Part shown: positions 40,825 through 49,374 of the stretch, piece by piece
Position numbering within the stretch: the first letter of the stretch is position 1
Layout of the letters: the number at the start of each line of letters is the position of its first letter
From: Ruegeria sp. ANG-R
GTDB lineage: Bacteria; Pseudomonadota; Alphaproteobacteria; Rhodobacterales; Rhodobacteraceae
DNA: 64,000 nucleotides
Assembly (NCBI RefSeq): GCF_000813985.1
Contig: NZ_JWLJ01000002.1
Location: 1-64,000, forward strand
Direction of reading: 5' to 3'
The notes under the pieces: model-generated
What the model was told of the DNA's origin: nothing
Seen by the model: the letters and a program-made list of their open reading frames with translations, nothing else
The model's database searches: none
Translations under genes and position numbers: made by a program

Positions 40825-41697
40825 ATGGCGAAAATTGCGTTCCTTGGTCTTGGAGTCATGGGCTACCCGATGGCCGGACACCTTCAGGCAGCAGGCCACG
40901 AGGTCACCGTTTACAATCGCACAGCAGCCAAAGCCGAGAGCTGGGTTGCCCAGCATGGCGGCGCGATGGCGTTGACCCCAAAGGAAGCTGCAAACGGGGC
41001 ACAGTTTGTGATGGCCTGTGTCGGTAACGACGACGATCTGCGCATGGTCTGCGTGGGCGAGGACGGGGCCTTTCATGGAATGCCAGACGGGGCCGTTTTT
41101 GTGGACCACACCACAGTATCCGCCAAAGTCACGCGTGAGCTTTACGAGGCTGGCAAGACGCAGGGTATTGCGTTTGTGGATGCCCCGATCTCGGGTGGAC
41201 AGGCGGGGGCCGAGAATGGTGTGCTGTCGATCATGTGTGGCGGCAACAGGGAAGCCTATGATGCGGCCGAACCGGTGATGCAGGTTTATTCCAAGATCTG
41301 CCGTCGCATTGGGGAAAGCGGCGCGGGTCAGATGACCAAGATGTGCAACCAGATCGCCATTGCCGGGCTGGTGCAGGGCCTTAGCGAAGCATTGCACTTC
41401 GCCGAGAAGGCCGGCCTGGATGGCCGCGCGGTGGTCGAGGTGATCAGTCAGGGTGCGGCGGGCAGCTGGCAGATGGCGAACCGGTACGAGACCATGCTGG
41501 ATGATCATTTCGAGCATGGCTTTGCCGTCGATTGGATGCGCAAGGATCTGGGAATCTGTCTGGATACGGCGAATGAGACCGGCGCCTCGCTGCCGGTTAC
41601 CGCGCTGGTCGACCAGTTCTACAAGGACGTGCAGAAGCTGGGCGGCGGACGGTGGGATACCTCCTCGCTGTTCAAGCGGCTGCGCACGCTGGGCTAA
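40825..41697 (+). CDS. 3-hydroxyisobutyrate dehydrogenase-family NAD(P)-dependent oxidoreductase
   Basis: A 290-residue beta-hydroxyacid dehydrogenase. The Rossmann start AKIAFLGLGVMGYPMAGHL, the substrate motif FVDAPISGGQAGAENGVLSI near residue 118 and the catalytic Lys in GAGQMTKMCNQ near residue 170 are all present. Relatives act on 3-hydroxyisobutyrate, tartronate semialdehyde or glyoxylate. The start at 40825 follows AGAGGA. It is followed after 100 bp, containing a repeat element, by the kinase/aminotransferase fusion. Whether the two act together is not clear, as the repeat has terminator-like hairpins. Confidence 0.88.
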   Translation: MAKIAFLGLGVMGYPMAGHLQAAGHEVTVYNRTAAKAESWVAQHGGAMALTPKEAANGAQFVMACVGNDDDLRMVCVGEDGAFHGMPDGAVFVDHTTVSAKVTRELYEAGKTQGIAFVDAPISGGQAGAENGVLSIMCGGNREAYDAAEPVMQVYSKICRRIGESGAGQMTKMCNQIAIAGLVQGLSEALHFAEKAGLDGRAVVEVISQGAAGSWQMANRYETMLDDHFEHGFAVDWMRKDLGICLDTANETGASLPVTALVDQFYKDVQKLGGGRWDTSSLFKRLRTLG

Positions 41698-41699
41698 AA

Positions 41700-41766
41700 G
41701 GGGGCTGTCTGCCCCCCATCGCGCCAAGGCGCGATTCCCCCCGAGGATATTTTGAGCCAGATGAAG
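41700..41766 (+). repeat. Roseobacter-type intergenic repeat with two hairpins
   Basis: GGGGGC-TGTCT-GCCCCC (41700-41716) is followed by ATCGCGCC-AA-GGCGCGAT (41718-41735), then the conserved-looking tail GAGGATATTTTGAGCCAGAT (41743-41762). Elements of this form recur between genes in many Rhodobacterales genomes (general knowledge, not checked here). It begins 3 bp after a stop codon and may also act as a terminator. Confidence 0.7.
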
Positions 41767-41798
41767 AGGACCACAGTGGTAACTGCAAGAGGTATCGT

Positions 41799-44700
41799 AT
41801 GAGCGCCATGAACGCTTTCTGGGCTGACCGCCTGCGTGAACACTGGGGTCTGGACGCCCGTCTGACGCAGTTGGATGGGGAATATGACCTCAATTTTCTG
41901 GTCCAGGCAACCAATGGGCAGGATTACGTGCTCAAGGTGATGCGGGCCGGATGCGATGCCGCGCTGGTGGATTTGCAGATCAAGGCACTGGAACATCTCA
42001 GGGCAGCGGCACCGGGCTTGCCGTTTCCCGCCGCCCTCTCCGATCTGAGCGGGACGCCGTTGCCTGAAATAGCCGACGTGCAGGGGCAACCGCGACTGGT
42101 TTGGCTGCTTGAACGGCTGCCTGGGCAGAGCTATGCCCGCAGCGCGCCCAAAACCCAGGATCTGATCCTGAAACTGGGTCGTGTTCTCGGTGCGACGGAT
42201 CGGGCGCTGGAGGGTTTCACGCACGACGGCCTGCATCGCGTGGATTTCAAATGGGACCTGACCCAAGCTGGTTGGATTTTTGATCAACTGGGGGCAATTT
42301 CTGATCCGCAGCGACGTGCGCGATTGCAGCAGATCACTGCGGATTTCCATGCCATTCGGGATCGGCTGAACGCCTTGCCAAAACAGGCCATCCACAATGA
42401 TGCCAATGACTACAATATTCTTGTCGAAGGCGACCTGAGCGAACGCCGCAATGTCTCGGGCCTGATTGATCTTGGCGATATGTGCGCCGCGCCGCGTGTA
42501 TGCGAGTTGGCAATCGCCGGGGCCTACATCGTTCTCGATCACCCCAAACCAGAGTGCGCATTGGCTGCTTTGGTGCGCGGGTATCACGCTGCAAACCGTT
42601 TGCGCCCCGATGAAATCGACCTGATCTGGCCCCTGTTGCAGATGCGCCTGGCGGTGTCTGTGGTGAACTCGGCCCTGATGGCGGTACAGAACCCGGACGA
42701 TCCATATGTCACGATCAGCCAAGCACCGGCATGGCGGTTTCTGGAAAACGAGTCAATCAATGGCGCGCTTATGTCCGCCCGCCTACGTGCGGCTTGCGGC
42801 CTTCCGGTTGTGGAGGGGGCCGAGCGTATCCACGCCTATCTGGCCAGCCATCGAGGGCATTTCGCCCAAATGTTCGGGCAGGACCTGAACGACATACCAA
42901 TGGGCTCGCTGTCGGTGGAAAATTCGACATGGCCGCAGAATCCGTTCCACATGCCGCTCGACGAGGCGGCGCGCGTGGGCGAAGAGTTCGGAGAGGGTCT
43001 TTGGCTTGGTTACTATAACGAACCCCGCCTGATTTACGCTGAGCCGGGTTTCCGCAAGGGACCTTGGAAAGCGTCGGACCGGCGTACGGTGCATCTGGCC
43101 GTCGATGTGTTTGCGCCCGCCGGAACGGTGCTGCACGCCCCGCTCAGCGGTCGGGTCGAGGCGGTTGAGAACAGAGACGCTCACCTCGACTACGGCGGCG
43201 TAGTGATCCTGCATCACGAAACGCCAGAGGGGGACGCGTTCTATACACTTTATGGCCATCTAGACCCCGAGGTCAGCGCGCGGTTGAAACCCGGCGATCC
43301 CGTGGCGCAGGGGGCGGCCTTTGCCCGGCTGGGCGACGCCAGCCAGAATGGCGGCTGGGCGCCGCATGTGCATTTCCAACTGGCGCTGACAACCGACGGG
43401 ATGCAGTCCGATTGGCCGGGCGTGGCGGACCCGGATGAGCTGGAGCTATGGCACGCGGTTTGCCCCAACCCTGCAGCGTTGTTGAATCTTCCGGATGAGA
43501 AGGTATTCTACCGCCCGACCGACAAGCAGATGATCCTGAAGGATCGCCACGATCACTTCGGCGGCAATCTCAGCCTGACATACGACGATCCGGTCATGCT
43601 GCTGCGCGGCTGGAAGCATCATCTGTTCGACGAATGGGGGCGGCCCTATCTGGATGCGTACAACAACGTGCCGCATGTGGGTCACGCACACCCACGCATT
43701 CAGGCGGTCGCGGCGGATCAGCTGAAGCGGATGAACTCGAATACACGCTATCTGCATCCTGCGCAGACTGCCTTTGCCGATAAGGTATTGTCGAAACTAC
43801 CGGACCATCTTGAGGTTTGCTTCTTCGTAAACTCTGGGACCGAAGCCAACGAATTGGCCCTGCGTCTGGCGCGAGCCCATACGGGGGCAAAAGGGATCGT
43901 GACACCCGATCACGGCTATCACGGCAATACCAACGCTGCAGTGGCGATCTCGGCTTACAAGTTCAACAAACCCGGCGGAATCGGTCAGGCCGATTGGGTG
44001 GAGCTGGTCGAGGTCGCAGATGACTATCGCGGGTCGTTCCGGCGTGATGATCCGGACCGTGCGACTAAATTCGCCGATCTGGTCGATCCGGCGATTGAAG
44101 TGCTTCGGGCGAAAGGCCACGGGCTTGCGGGCTTCATCGCCGAGACCTTCCCCTCGGTCGGGGGGCAGATTATCCCGCCAAAAGGCTATCTGCCTGCGGT
44201 CTACGAAAAAATCCGAGCCGCCGGAGGGATCTGCATCGCCGATGAGGTGCAGACCGGTCTGGGTCGCCTGGGAGACTTTTACTTCGGCTTCGAACATCAG
44301 GGGGCAGTGCCCGACATCGTGGTGATGGGGAAACCTATCGGCAACGGCCATCCGCTGGGCGTTCTGGTCACGACCCGCGCGATTGCCGAAAGCTTCGACA
44401 ACGGGATCGAGTTTTTCTCGACCTTCGGTGGTTCCACTCTGTCCTGCAGGATCGGGAAAGAAGTGCTGGATATTGTCGATGACGAGGGTTTGCAAGAGAA
44501 CGCCCGCGCGATGGGATCACGCCTGCTGGATGGCCTCAAACAGATCGAAGCAGATTTTGGCTGCGTCGGCGATGTGCGCGGTATGGGCCTGTTCTTGGGT
44601 GTGGAACTGATCAACCCAGATGGCTCGGAAAGCGGCGAGATTTGCAGCTACGTCAAGAACCGGATGCGCGATCACCGTATCCTGATCGGTAGTGAGGGGC

Positions 44701-44864
44701 CGAAGGACAATATCCTGAAAATCCGGCCACCGCTGACCATCGAGGCGGACGATGTGGACATGATCCTTTGGGCGTTACGAAATGTGCTCGAAGAAGTCGG
44801 CGATTATAGTCCGGCGCTCTCGTGTGATCATGATCATCACCATGCGGGATGCGGCTGCTGCTGA
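41799..44864 (+). CDS. Triple fusion: APH/hydroxylysine-kinase-like, M23 peptidase-like and class III aminotransferase-like phospho-lyase
   Basis: A 1021-residue protein of three domains. (1) Residues about 10-350: aminoglycoside/hydroxylysine-kinase fold with the catalytic HNDANDYNIL (His199, Asp201) and GLIDLGD. (2) About 400-570: LytM/M23 metallopeptidase domain with all zinc ligands, H432-x3-D436 and H523-x-H525, but no signal peptide. (3) About 590-1005: class III PLP aminotransferase with DEVQTGLGR and Lys845 in VVMGKPIGNG, close to ethanolamine-phosphate and phosphohydroxylysine phospho-lyases. The last residues, CDHDHHHAGCGCC, look metal-binding. The first and third domains together suggest phosphorylation of an amino alcohol or hydroxylysine followed by phosphate elimination. 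The role of the M23 domain is unclear. Start at 41799 after AGAGG. Confidence 0.9.
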   Translation: MSAMNAFWADRLREHWGLDARLTQLDGEYDLNFLVQATNGQDYVLKVMRAGCDAALVDLQIKALEHLRAAAPGLPFPAALSDLSGTPLPEIADVQGQPRLVWLLERLPGQSYARSAPKTQDLILKLGRVLGATDRALEGFTHDGLHRVDFKWDLTQAGWIFDQLGAISDPQRRARLQQITADFHAIRDRLNALPKQAIHNDANDYNILVEGDLSERRNVSGLIDLGDMCAAPRVCELAIAGAYIVLDHPKPECALAALVRGYHAANRLRPDEIDLIWPLLQMRLAVSVVNSALMAVQNPDDPYVTISQAPAWRFLENESINGALMSARLRAACGLPVVEGAERIHAYLASHRGHFAQMFGQDLNDIPMGSLSVENSTWPQNPFHMPLDEAARVGEEFGEGLWLGYYNEPRLIYAEPGFRKGPWKASDRRTVHLAVDVFAPAGTVLHAPLSGRVEAVENRDAHLDYGGVVILHHETPEGDAFYTLYGHLDPEVSARLKPGDPVAQGAAFARLGDASQNGGWAPHVHFQLALTTDGMQSDWPGVADPDELELWHAVCPNPAALLNLPDEKVFYRPTDKQMILKDRHDHFGGNLSLTYDDPVMLLRGWKHHLFDEWGRPYLDAYNNVPHVGHAHPRIQAVAADQLKRMNSNTRYLHPAQTAFADKVLSKLPDHLEVCFFVNSGTEANELALRLARAHTGAKGIVTPDHGYHGNTNAAVAISAYKFNKPGGIGQADWVELVEVADDYRGSFRRDDPDRATKFADLVDPAIEVLRAKGHGLAGFIAETFPSVGGQIIPPKGYLPAVYEKIRAAGGICIADEVQTGLGRLGDFYFGFEHQGAVPDIVVMGKPIGNGHPLGVLVTTRAIAESFDNGIEFFSTFGGSTLSCRIGKEVLDIVDDEGLQENARAMGSRLLDGLKQIEADFGCVGDVRGMGLFLGVELINPDGSESGEICSYVKNRMRDHRILIGSEGPKDNILKIRPPLTIEADDVDMILWALRNVLEEVGDYSPALSCDHDHHHAGCGCC

Positions 44865-44870
44865 TAAAAC

Positions 44871-44898
44871 AAAACCCCGGCAAAATGGCCGGGGTTTT
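44871..44898. terminator. Bidirectional Rho-independent terminator
   Basis: AAAACCCCGGC (44871-44881) and GCCGGGGTTTT (44888-44898) are perfect 11-bp arms with a 6-base loop, giving T runs in both directions. It lies between the convergent ends of the triple fusion (44864) and the Cys/His-rich gene (44910), and ends both. Confidence 0.92.
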
Positions 44899-44909
44899 GC
44901 TACCACCGA

Positions 44910-45386
44910 TCAGTGGAGCACCGCGTTCAGGGGTTGGTGCCCGGTCGTCGGCAACGGTATCGCTGCGGTCATCCGCCGCAAAGCCAGACCCAGTTCTTCG
45001 GACAATGAGGCCAGCGCAGGGGCAAAATCGGGCCTCACAATCAACGAGGCCATCATCATCGCGTCTTCGCGTGCGCCTTCGGATGCTGCAGCGATCATCT
45101 GGGCGAAACAGTTCTCATCCGCCCCCAGACAAGCGCATCCAAGCCCGTGGCGCACCAGAGGCCGACGTCCGTGATGGGCGCAGAGCGAACACAGCCGATC
45201 CAGCGCGAGCATGGTTGCACGCCCGCGATCGGCACCCAGCGCGATATCGAAATCGCTCGCGGCATTGGCGCGGCCCGTGGCCCCATCCCCCCAAAGTCGT
45301 AGATACATGACTGCGCCAGCCTCGACAGGGCTCAGGTCGGACAGGCGGCCAACCGCCGCCCCACCACGCGAAGTAGGTGCGCTCAT
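44910..45386 (-). CDS. Cys/His-rich protein of unknown function, partner of hemP
   Basis: A 158-residue protein I do not recognise. It is soluble and mostly helical, with a central cluster Cys66, Cys69, His71, His72, His80, Cys84, Cys86 and Cys93 (LCSLCAHHGR and GLGCACLGADENC) that could bind zinc, iron or an Fe-S/heme group. Its ATG overlaps the hemP stop by 4 bp, so the two are translated together, which points to iron or heme handling. There is no signal peptide or membrane segment. A bidirectional terminator follows directly. The role is an inference from position and residues only. Confidence 0.75.
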   Translation of the reverse strand: MSAPTSRGGAAVGRLSDLSPVEAGAVMYLRLWGDGATGRANAASDFDIALGADRGRATMLALDRLCSLCAHHGRRPLVRHGLGCACLGADENCFAQMIAAASEGAREDAMMMASLIVRPDFAPALASLSEELGLALRRMTAAIPLPTTGHQPLNAVLH

Positions 45387-45550
45387 TTTGTCAGTATCAG
45401 CTTGCCTGCGCGGGTGATCCGCAGCGTATACAGCTGATCGCCCAGTTCGATATGGGCCAGATTCCCGCCATTGGTAAGCTCTTCGGCCTTGTGGGCCGGA
45501 AGCATCGAAACAGCATAGCTTTGGGTCGAGGTAGGGGTTTGCGCGTTCAT
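45383..45550 (-). CDS. hemP: Hemin uptake protein HemP
   Basis: A 55-residue protein with the HemP signature at its C-terminus: IELGDQLYTLRITRAGKLIL plus the final TK. HemP proteins are small, conserved products found with heme/iron genes; in some bacteria they activate heme-uptake gene expression. The frame is open to 45580, but the ATG at 45550 has a GGAG site 8 bases upstream. A TTGACA-type promoter is seen upstream at 45650-45678. It forms a two-gene operon with the Cys/His-rich protein. No hmu receptor or transport genes are in the window. Confidence 0.9.
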   Translation of the reverse strand: MNAQTPTSTQSYAVSMLPAHKAEELTNGGNLAHIELGDQLYTLRITRAGKLILTK

Positions 45551-45649
45551 CGGGGCATCTCCAGAGCGTCTATGGCACATGGCCTTGTCTGTTGTGTTTC
45601 GCTTGATCTGGCTGACCCCGTCTAGGGTTGGCTATCTGTTCGTGCTCTT

Positions 45650-45678
45650 AATCTGATAAAAATAGTAAGATTTGTCAA
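45650..45678 (-). promoter_or_regulatory. Predicted sigma70-type promoter of hemP
   Basis: On the minus strand TTGACA (45673-45678) is followed after 17 bp by CAGATT (45650-45655). Transcription would start near 45643, giving a leader of about 90 bases. The AATC...GATT dyad around the AT-rich spacer could be an iron-regulator site, but it does not match a Fur, Irr or RirA consensus that I can assert. Confidence 0.5.
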
Positions 45679-45774
45679 GTCTAGGTTTTTGAAACCTCTT
45701 TCCCGGGTCTCTATTGCGCCGTATCGCGTCGCGACTTAGGCATAGGTCATCAGTAAACAAAGGCGGATTCGCAG

Positions 45775-46449
45775 ATGACAGCAATCGTGGTATTTGATCT
45801 GGACGGCACCCTGATAGACAGCCTCGCCGATCTCGCGGCCGCCGCAAATCGAATGCTGCATGATCAGGGGCTCCCCGCTTTGCCCAACGAGACGATCGGC
45901 AGATTCGTCGGAAACGGCCTGCCTAAGCTGGTTGAACGCGTGATGAAGCACTGCGGCCTGGAACCGGAACGCCTCAAGGAACTGACGCAACTTACTCTGG
46001 CGTATTATAATGCGGGCGCATGTGATCGCACCGTGGTCTATCCCGGGGTATTCGAGGCGCTGGATGAACTGCGTGACATGGGCTGCGTTCTTGGCATCTG
46101 CACCAACAAGCCTGAGGCTCCGGCCCGGCACGTGCTGGGCGCGCTGAACCTGCTGCCCTATTTCGACGCGGTTCTTGGTGGTGATACGTTAGCGATACGC
46201 AAACCCGATCCGGCACATCTGCGCGCCAGCTTCGAGGCGTTGCCAGCGGTGGGGCCACGGATCTTTGTTGGTGACAGCGAGGTAGATGCCGAAACCGCCC
46301 GGCGGGCGCAGGTGCCGTTTTTGCTGTTCGAGCAGGGATATCGTAAATCGCCAGTCTCTGAGATGCCGCATACCAGCAGCTATGCAGACAGTGCTGAGTT
46401 GCCCACACTTGTCCGGCGAATCTTGCAGAACGAAGCATTGCAAGCATAG
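45775..46449 (+). CDS. gph: Phosphoglycolate phosphatase (HAD superfamily)
   Basis: A 224-residue HAD hydrolase removing phosphate from 2-phosphoglycolate, a product of DNA repair and Rubisco oxygenation. Motif I is VVFDLDGTLIDS, motif II lies in GICTNKPEAPARHVL, the motif III Lys is in AIRKPDPAHL, and motif IV is FVGDSEVDAETA. The cap domain region DQGLPALPNETIGRFVGNGL fits Gph. It has a weak ribosome-binding site. It stands alone, divergent from hemP and followed by a hairpin. Confidence 0.9.
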   Translation: MTAIVVFDLDGTLIDSLADLAAAANRMLHDQGLPALPNETIGRFVGNGLPKLVERVMKHCGLEPERLKELTQLTLAYYNAGACDRTVVYPGVFEALDELRDMGCVLGICTNKPEAPARHVLGALNLLPYFDAVLGGDTLAIRKPDPAHLRASFEALPAVGPRIFVGDSEVDAETARRAQVPFLLFEQGYRKSPVSEMPHTSSYADSAELPTLVRRILQNEALQA

Positions 46450-46467
46450 ACCCCCGCCAAAAAAGCT

Positions 46468-46503
46468 GAGGGGCCGGCCAAGGGGGTAAGAAGCCAGCCC
46501 CTC
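46468..46503 (+). terminator. Hairpin after gph
   Basis: GAGGGGCCGGC (46468-46478) pairs with GCCAGCCCCTC (46493-46503) with one mismatch and a 14-base loop, 19 bp after the gph stop. A T run is lacking, so termination is likely but not certain. Confidence 0.55.
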
Positions 46504-46995
46504 ATCGGGGGAAAATAGTGAAAGTGGATTGGGCGCACTGGCCCGTTGGTTAATTAACAGTTAACCCATCCGTGCCGATCCCGAAATTGGGGGATTCCCG
46601 TAGCGCTCGAAATTCTTATACGGCACCCGGAAATTCTACGCTCGCACAAGCCCTGAAAGCGGAGTTTCCGCGTTTGTGTCACAAGCTGTTGGAACGGCTT
46701 TCACAGGCGATTTACTGAATACATCTGCCCTGCGTTCTGAGCGACTATCTGAAAGCCTGAAATCGTGGCTTTGGAGAAATGCTACTTCCAATCATGTTCG
46801 CGATTGACTTGAAGGCTACAAACCCCAAGGCAAATGAACTCGTCGGCCTCAAACCATTGTTTGCGCACAAACCGTGAATGCACCGCGCCCGGGGTATCTC
46901 TGCGCTATAGGGTTTGGGTCCTGCGCATCGGGCGCGCTGCGCAACAAGCGTCCGAGCAGGGCCAAACCATCAGCCTGACTGGATGACCAACAGGG
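46504..46995. other. Gene-free stretch of about 490 bp
   Basis: No frame in this stretch gives a plausible protein. It contains a TTAA-N7-TTAA site (46550-46564) and several small dyads around 46900-46960 (GGGCGCGCTGCGC and neighbours). It could hold a small RNA or an old relic; I see no positive evidence for either. Confidence 0.5.
46550..46564. promoter_or_regulatory. CtrA-like full site TTAA-N7-TTAA
   Basis: TTAA (46550-46553), seven bases, TTAA (46561-46564) matches the full-site pattern recognised by the alphaproteobacterial cell-cycle regulator CtrA. It includes the perfect palindrome GTTAATTAAC (46549-46558). No gene starts close by on either strand, so it may be fortuitous or serve an unannotated RNA. 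Confidence 0.3.
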
Positions 46996-48888
46996 TTAGA
47001 AGATCACATTCAGCATCAACAGCGAGACGATCAGGAAAATGATCGTCATGATGCCGCCGGAGCGCACAAAATCCATAACCTTGTACCCTGCAGGTCCCAT
47101 GATCAACGCATTGACCTGATGGGTCGGGATAATGAAACTGTTCGAGGTCGAAATCGCGACGGTCAACGCAAAGACCGCCGGGTTGCCACCAGCGGCGACC
47201 GCGATTGAAACCGCAAGAGGCACCAGTAGGACGGTGGCCCCGACATTCGACATCACCAGCGAAAACGCAGTCGCCATAATGGCAACCCCGGCCTGAAGCG
47301 CCCAGATTGGCCATCCGTCCAGGATGATCATGATCTGCTGCGCAATCCATGCTGCAGTCCCCGTATTCTGCACCGCCTGACCCAATGGGATCAGGCAGGC
47401 CAAAAGAAAGACTGTGTTCCACCCGACCGCCCGGTAGGCCTCGTCCACACTCAACACGCGGGTCAGCATCATACCCGCAGCGCCCGTCAGCAGGCAAAGC
47501 GACAACCGTACATCGGTAAACAGGATCAGCGACAAAGAGATCACGAAAAACAACAGCGCCCAGCCTACCTTTTGCGGGCGCAATTCGTCCTGCGGGAAAT
47601 CAGACGTGACCACCACAAAATCCGGGTCACGCTTGATCCGCATCAGGTTGTCCCAGCGCGTGTGGGCAACCAGCATGTCGCCCGCCTTGAACTTCTCAAG
47701 CCCGATCTGGGTGGATTCATGCGTATCGGTCTCAACATGGCTGAGCGTTTCCTCGCCCCGGTGAATCGCCAGAAGAGACATTCCATACGTCTTGCGAAAC
47801 AGAAGCTCACGAGGGCACTTCCCAATCAGTTTACTGTCGGGTGTCACGACGACTTCGGCCACACCGGCATTCGTCGGCGCAAACTCCTCGACAAAAATAT
47901 CCAGATCCGGAAGCACGGTCAGCCCGAACTTGGCGGCGAACTCTTCGACCTCCCATCTCCGACCGACAATCGCCAATCGGCACGGCGCAGCAATTTCGGC
48001 CGTCAGCACCTGGACCATCGAGGTCTTGCCGCGATAAAATGTTGAAATGATATAGAGATGGTTTTCAAAGTTTATATCCGCCAGAATCTGCCCGACCAGC
48101 GGGCTGTCGGCGGGCACCACCACCTCGAAAACATCCGCCTTCAGCCCGTAAACGCGCTGAAGATACTCCTGCGTCCCGCGCCCGGTACCGGTACTTTCTG
48201 ACCCTGAATCGCCCGGCAATACCCACCGCCCAAGCAACAGGAAGTATGCAATGCCCGTCAGGATCAGCACCACACCTACGGGCGTGACCGAGAACAACCC
48301 AAAAGGCTGCATCTTTTGGGCCTCGGGCAATCCTTCGTTCGCTGTTTGGATCAGGTCATTCAACAGAATAAGAGGTGAGGACCCCACCATCGTCATCGTC
48401 CCGCCTAAAATGGCGCAAAACCCCATTGGCATGAGCAAACGAGACAACGGGATTCCCGATCTCGACGAGATGCGGCTGACCACGGGCAGGAACAGGGCCG
48501 CCGCCCCGACGTTCTGCATGAATGAAGAAATAACGCCCACAGTACCCGAAACAATCGGCAGCACCCGGTTCTCGGACTTACCACCATATTTCAGAATGAC
48601 AGCCGCGACTTTGTTCATCAGCCCGGTCTTATCCAACCCCGCCCCCACGATCATGACTGCGATGATCGAAATGACCGCGTTGGATGCGAAGCCATCAAAA
48701 AGATGCGGAACATCGGCCAGATTTTCCAGACCCGGAGCGTAACTCAGAAGACCGACAAGTACCAAAACCAGAATGGCCGAGAGATCAATCCTGACGATTT
48801 CTGACACAAACAGGAAAACCGTGAATGCCAGAAGCGCGGAAACCACACCCATCTCGTAAGTAAATGCCAATTGCTCCACTAAGATCAC
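46996..48888 (-). CDS. SLC13-family permease with two RCK-C (TrkA-C) domains
   Basis: A 630-residue membrane protein of the DASS/SLC13 or CitMHS-like ion transporter group. Membrane segments fill residues 10-230 and 430-630. Between them, at about 240-310 and 330-410, are two soluble TrkA-C-type regulatory domains (VYGLKADVFEVVVPADSPLV and VAEVVVTPDSKLIGKCPREL as their starts). The transport motif GGTMTMVGSSPLILLNDLI near residue 160 and the matching SNVGATVLLVPLAVSIA near residue 560 are as in the family. Substrates include dicarboxylates, sulfate and other anions; none is indicated here. The GTG at 48888 is the longest start; no good Shine-Dalgarno sequence is visible, and ATG 48852 is an alternative. 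Confidence 0.85.
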   Translation of the reverse strand: MILVEQLAFTYEMGVVSALLAFTVFLFVSEIVRIDLSAILVLVLVGLLSYAPGLENLADVPHLFDGFASNAVISIIAVMIVGAGLDKTGLMNKVAAVILKYGGKSENRVLPIVSGTVGVISSFMQNVGAAALFLPVVSRISSRSGIPLSRLLMPMGFCAILGGTMTMVGSSPLILLNDLIQTANEGLPEAQKMQPFGLFSVTPVGVVLILTGIAYFLLLGRWVLPGDSGSESTGTGRGTQEYLQRVYGLKADVFEVVVPADSPLVGQILADINFENHLYIISTFYRGKTSMVQVLTAEIAAPCRLAIVGRRWEVEEFAAKFGLTVLPDLDIFVEEFAPTNAGVAEVVVTPDSKLIGKCPRELLFRKTYGMSLLAIHRGEETLSHVETDTHESTQIGLEKFKAGDMLVAHTRWDNLMRIKRDPDFVVVTSDFPQDELRPQKVGWALLFFVISLSLILFTDVRLSLCLLTGAAGMMLTRVLSVDEAYRAVGWNTVFLLACLIPLGQAVQNTGTAAWIAQQIMIILDGWPIWALQAGVAIMATAFSLVMSNVGATVLLVPLAVSIAVAAGGNPAVFALTVAISTSNSFIIPTHQVNALIMGPAGYKVMDFVRSGGIMTIIFLIVSLLMLNVIF

Positions 48889-49013
48889 CCGGGTCCGTTC
48901 GCAAACCTAATAGACATTTCTAGGCAATCAGCGTGGGTCTGTCATGGGTTTTGTAGCGATGTTATCTTCAGGGTCTTGGTAATTTTTGTTGTTGATATCT
49001 AACGCAACCAACC

Positions 49014-49374
49014 GGTTCTGTCGCAAATTCCTTTGAAGGAAGAGAAGACAAAGCAGGCGAGTTGACTATCCTACCAGTTGAACAAACAACTGAAACGAGG
49101 AGAGTCCGGGCGTGAATTGACCTTTGCGGATCATGTTGACCAGTTCGATGCCAGCCAGGGCAGATGCGGCTGAATCGAAAGACGTGAAACCCAACATGGG
49201 CGTGATCCGATGTTTGATGAATCGATTGCCTTGTTCAATGATGTTGTTGAGATACTTCTGCCTCACCATCTCGATCAGTATCGGTCAACCAAAGCCTTTC
49301 AGCATCTTGTTTATTGCATTGATGCCAGCAGTGTTGGTCTCGCTTTTGTCGATAACAATCTTTCGTGGCAAGAC
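49014..49374 (-). mobile_element. IS6-family relic, C-terminal half with one terminal repeat
   Basis: On the minus strand, the IS6 transposase pieces LPRKIVIDKSETNTAGINAI (49285-49374) and, after a frameshift, VRQKYLNNIIEQGNRFIKHR and ITPMLGFTSFDSAASALAGI (49066-49266) are readable. The terminal repeat GGTTCTGTCGCAAA lies at 49014-49027, where the right end is expected. The N-terminal part is replaced by Tn3 transposase sequence at about 49375. It is dead: truncated and frameshifted. Confidence 0.8.
49066..49374 (-). pseudogene. Frameshifted, truncated IS6-family transposase
   Basis: Two frames together give the C-terminal half of an IS6-type DDE transposase, including the conserved DKS and the Y-LNN-.EQ..RFIK stretch with the last catalytic Glu (NNIIEQ). 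A frameshift near 49280 and loss of the N-terminal half make it non-functional. It differs from the IS6 relic at 10229, which has the NNR-.-SHRPTRKR type of C-terminus, so two separate IS6 subgroups once inserted here. Confidence 0.8.
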
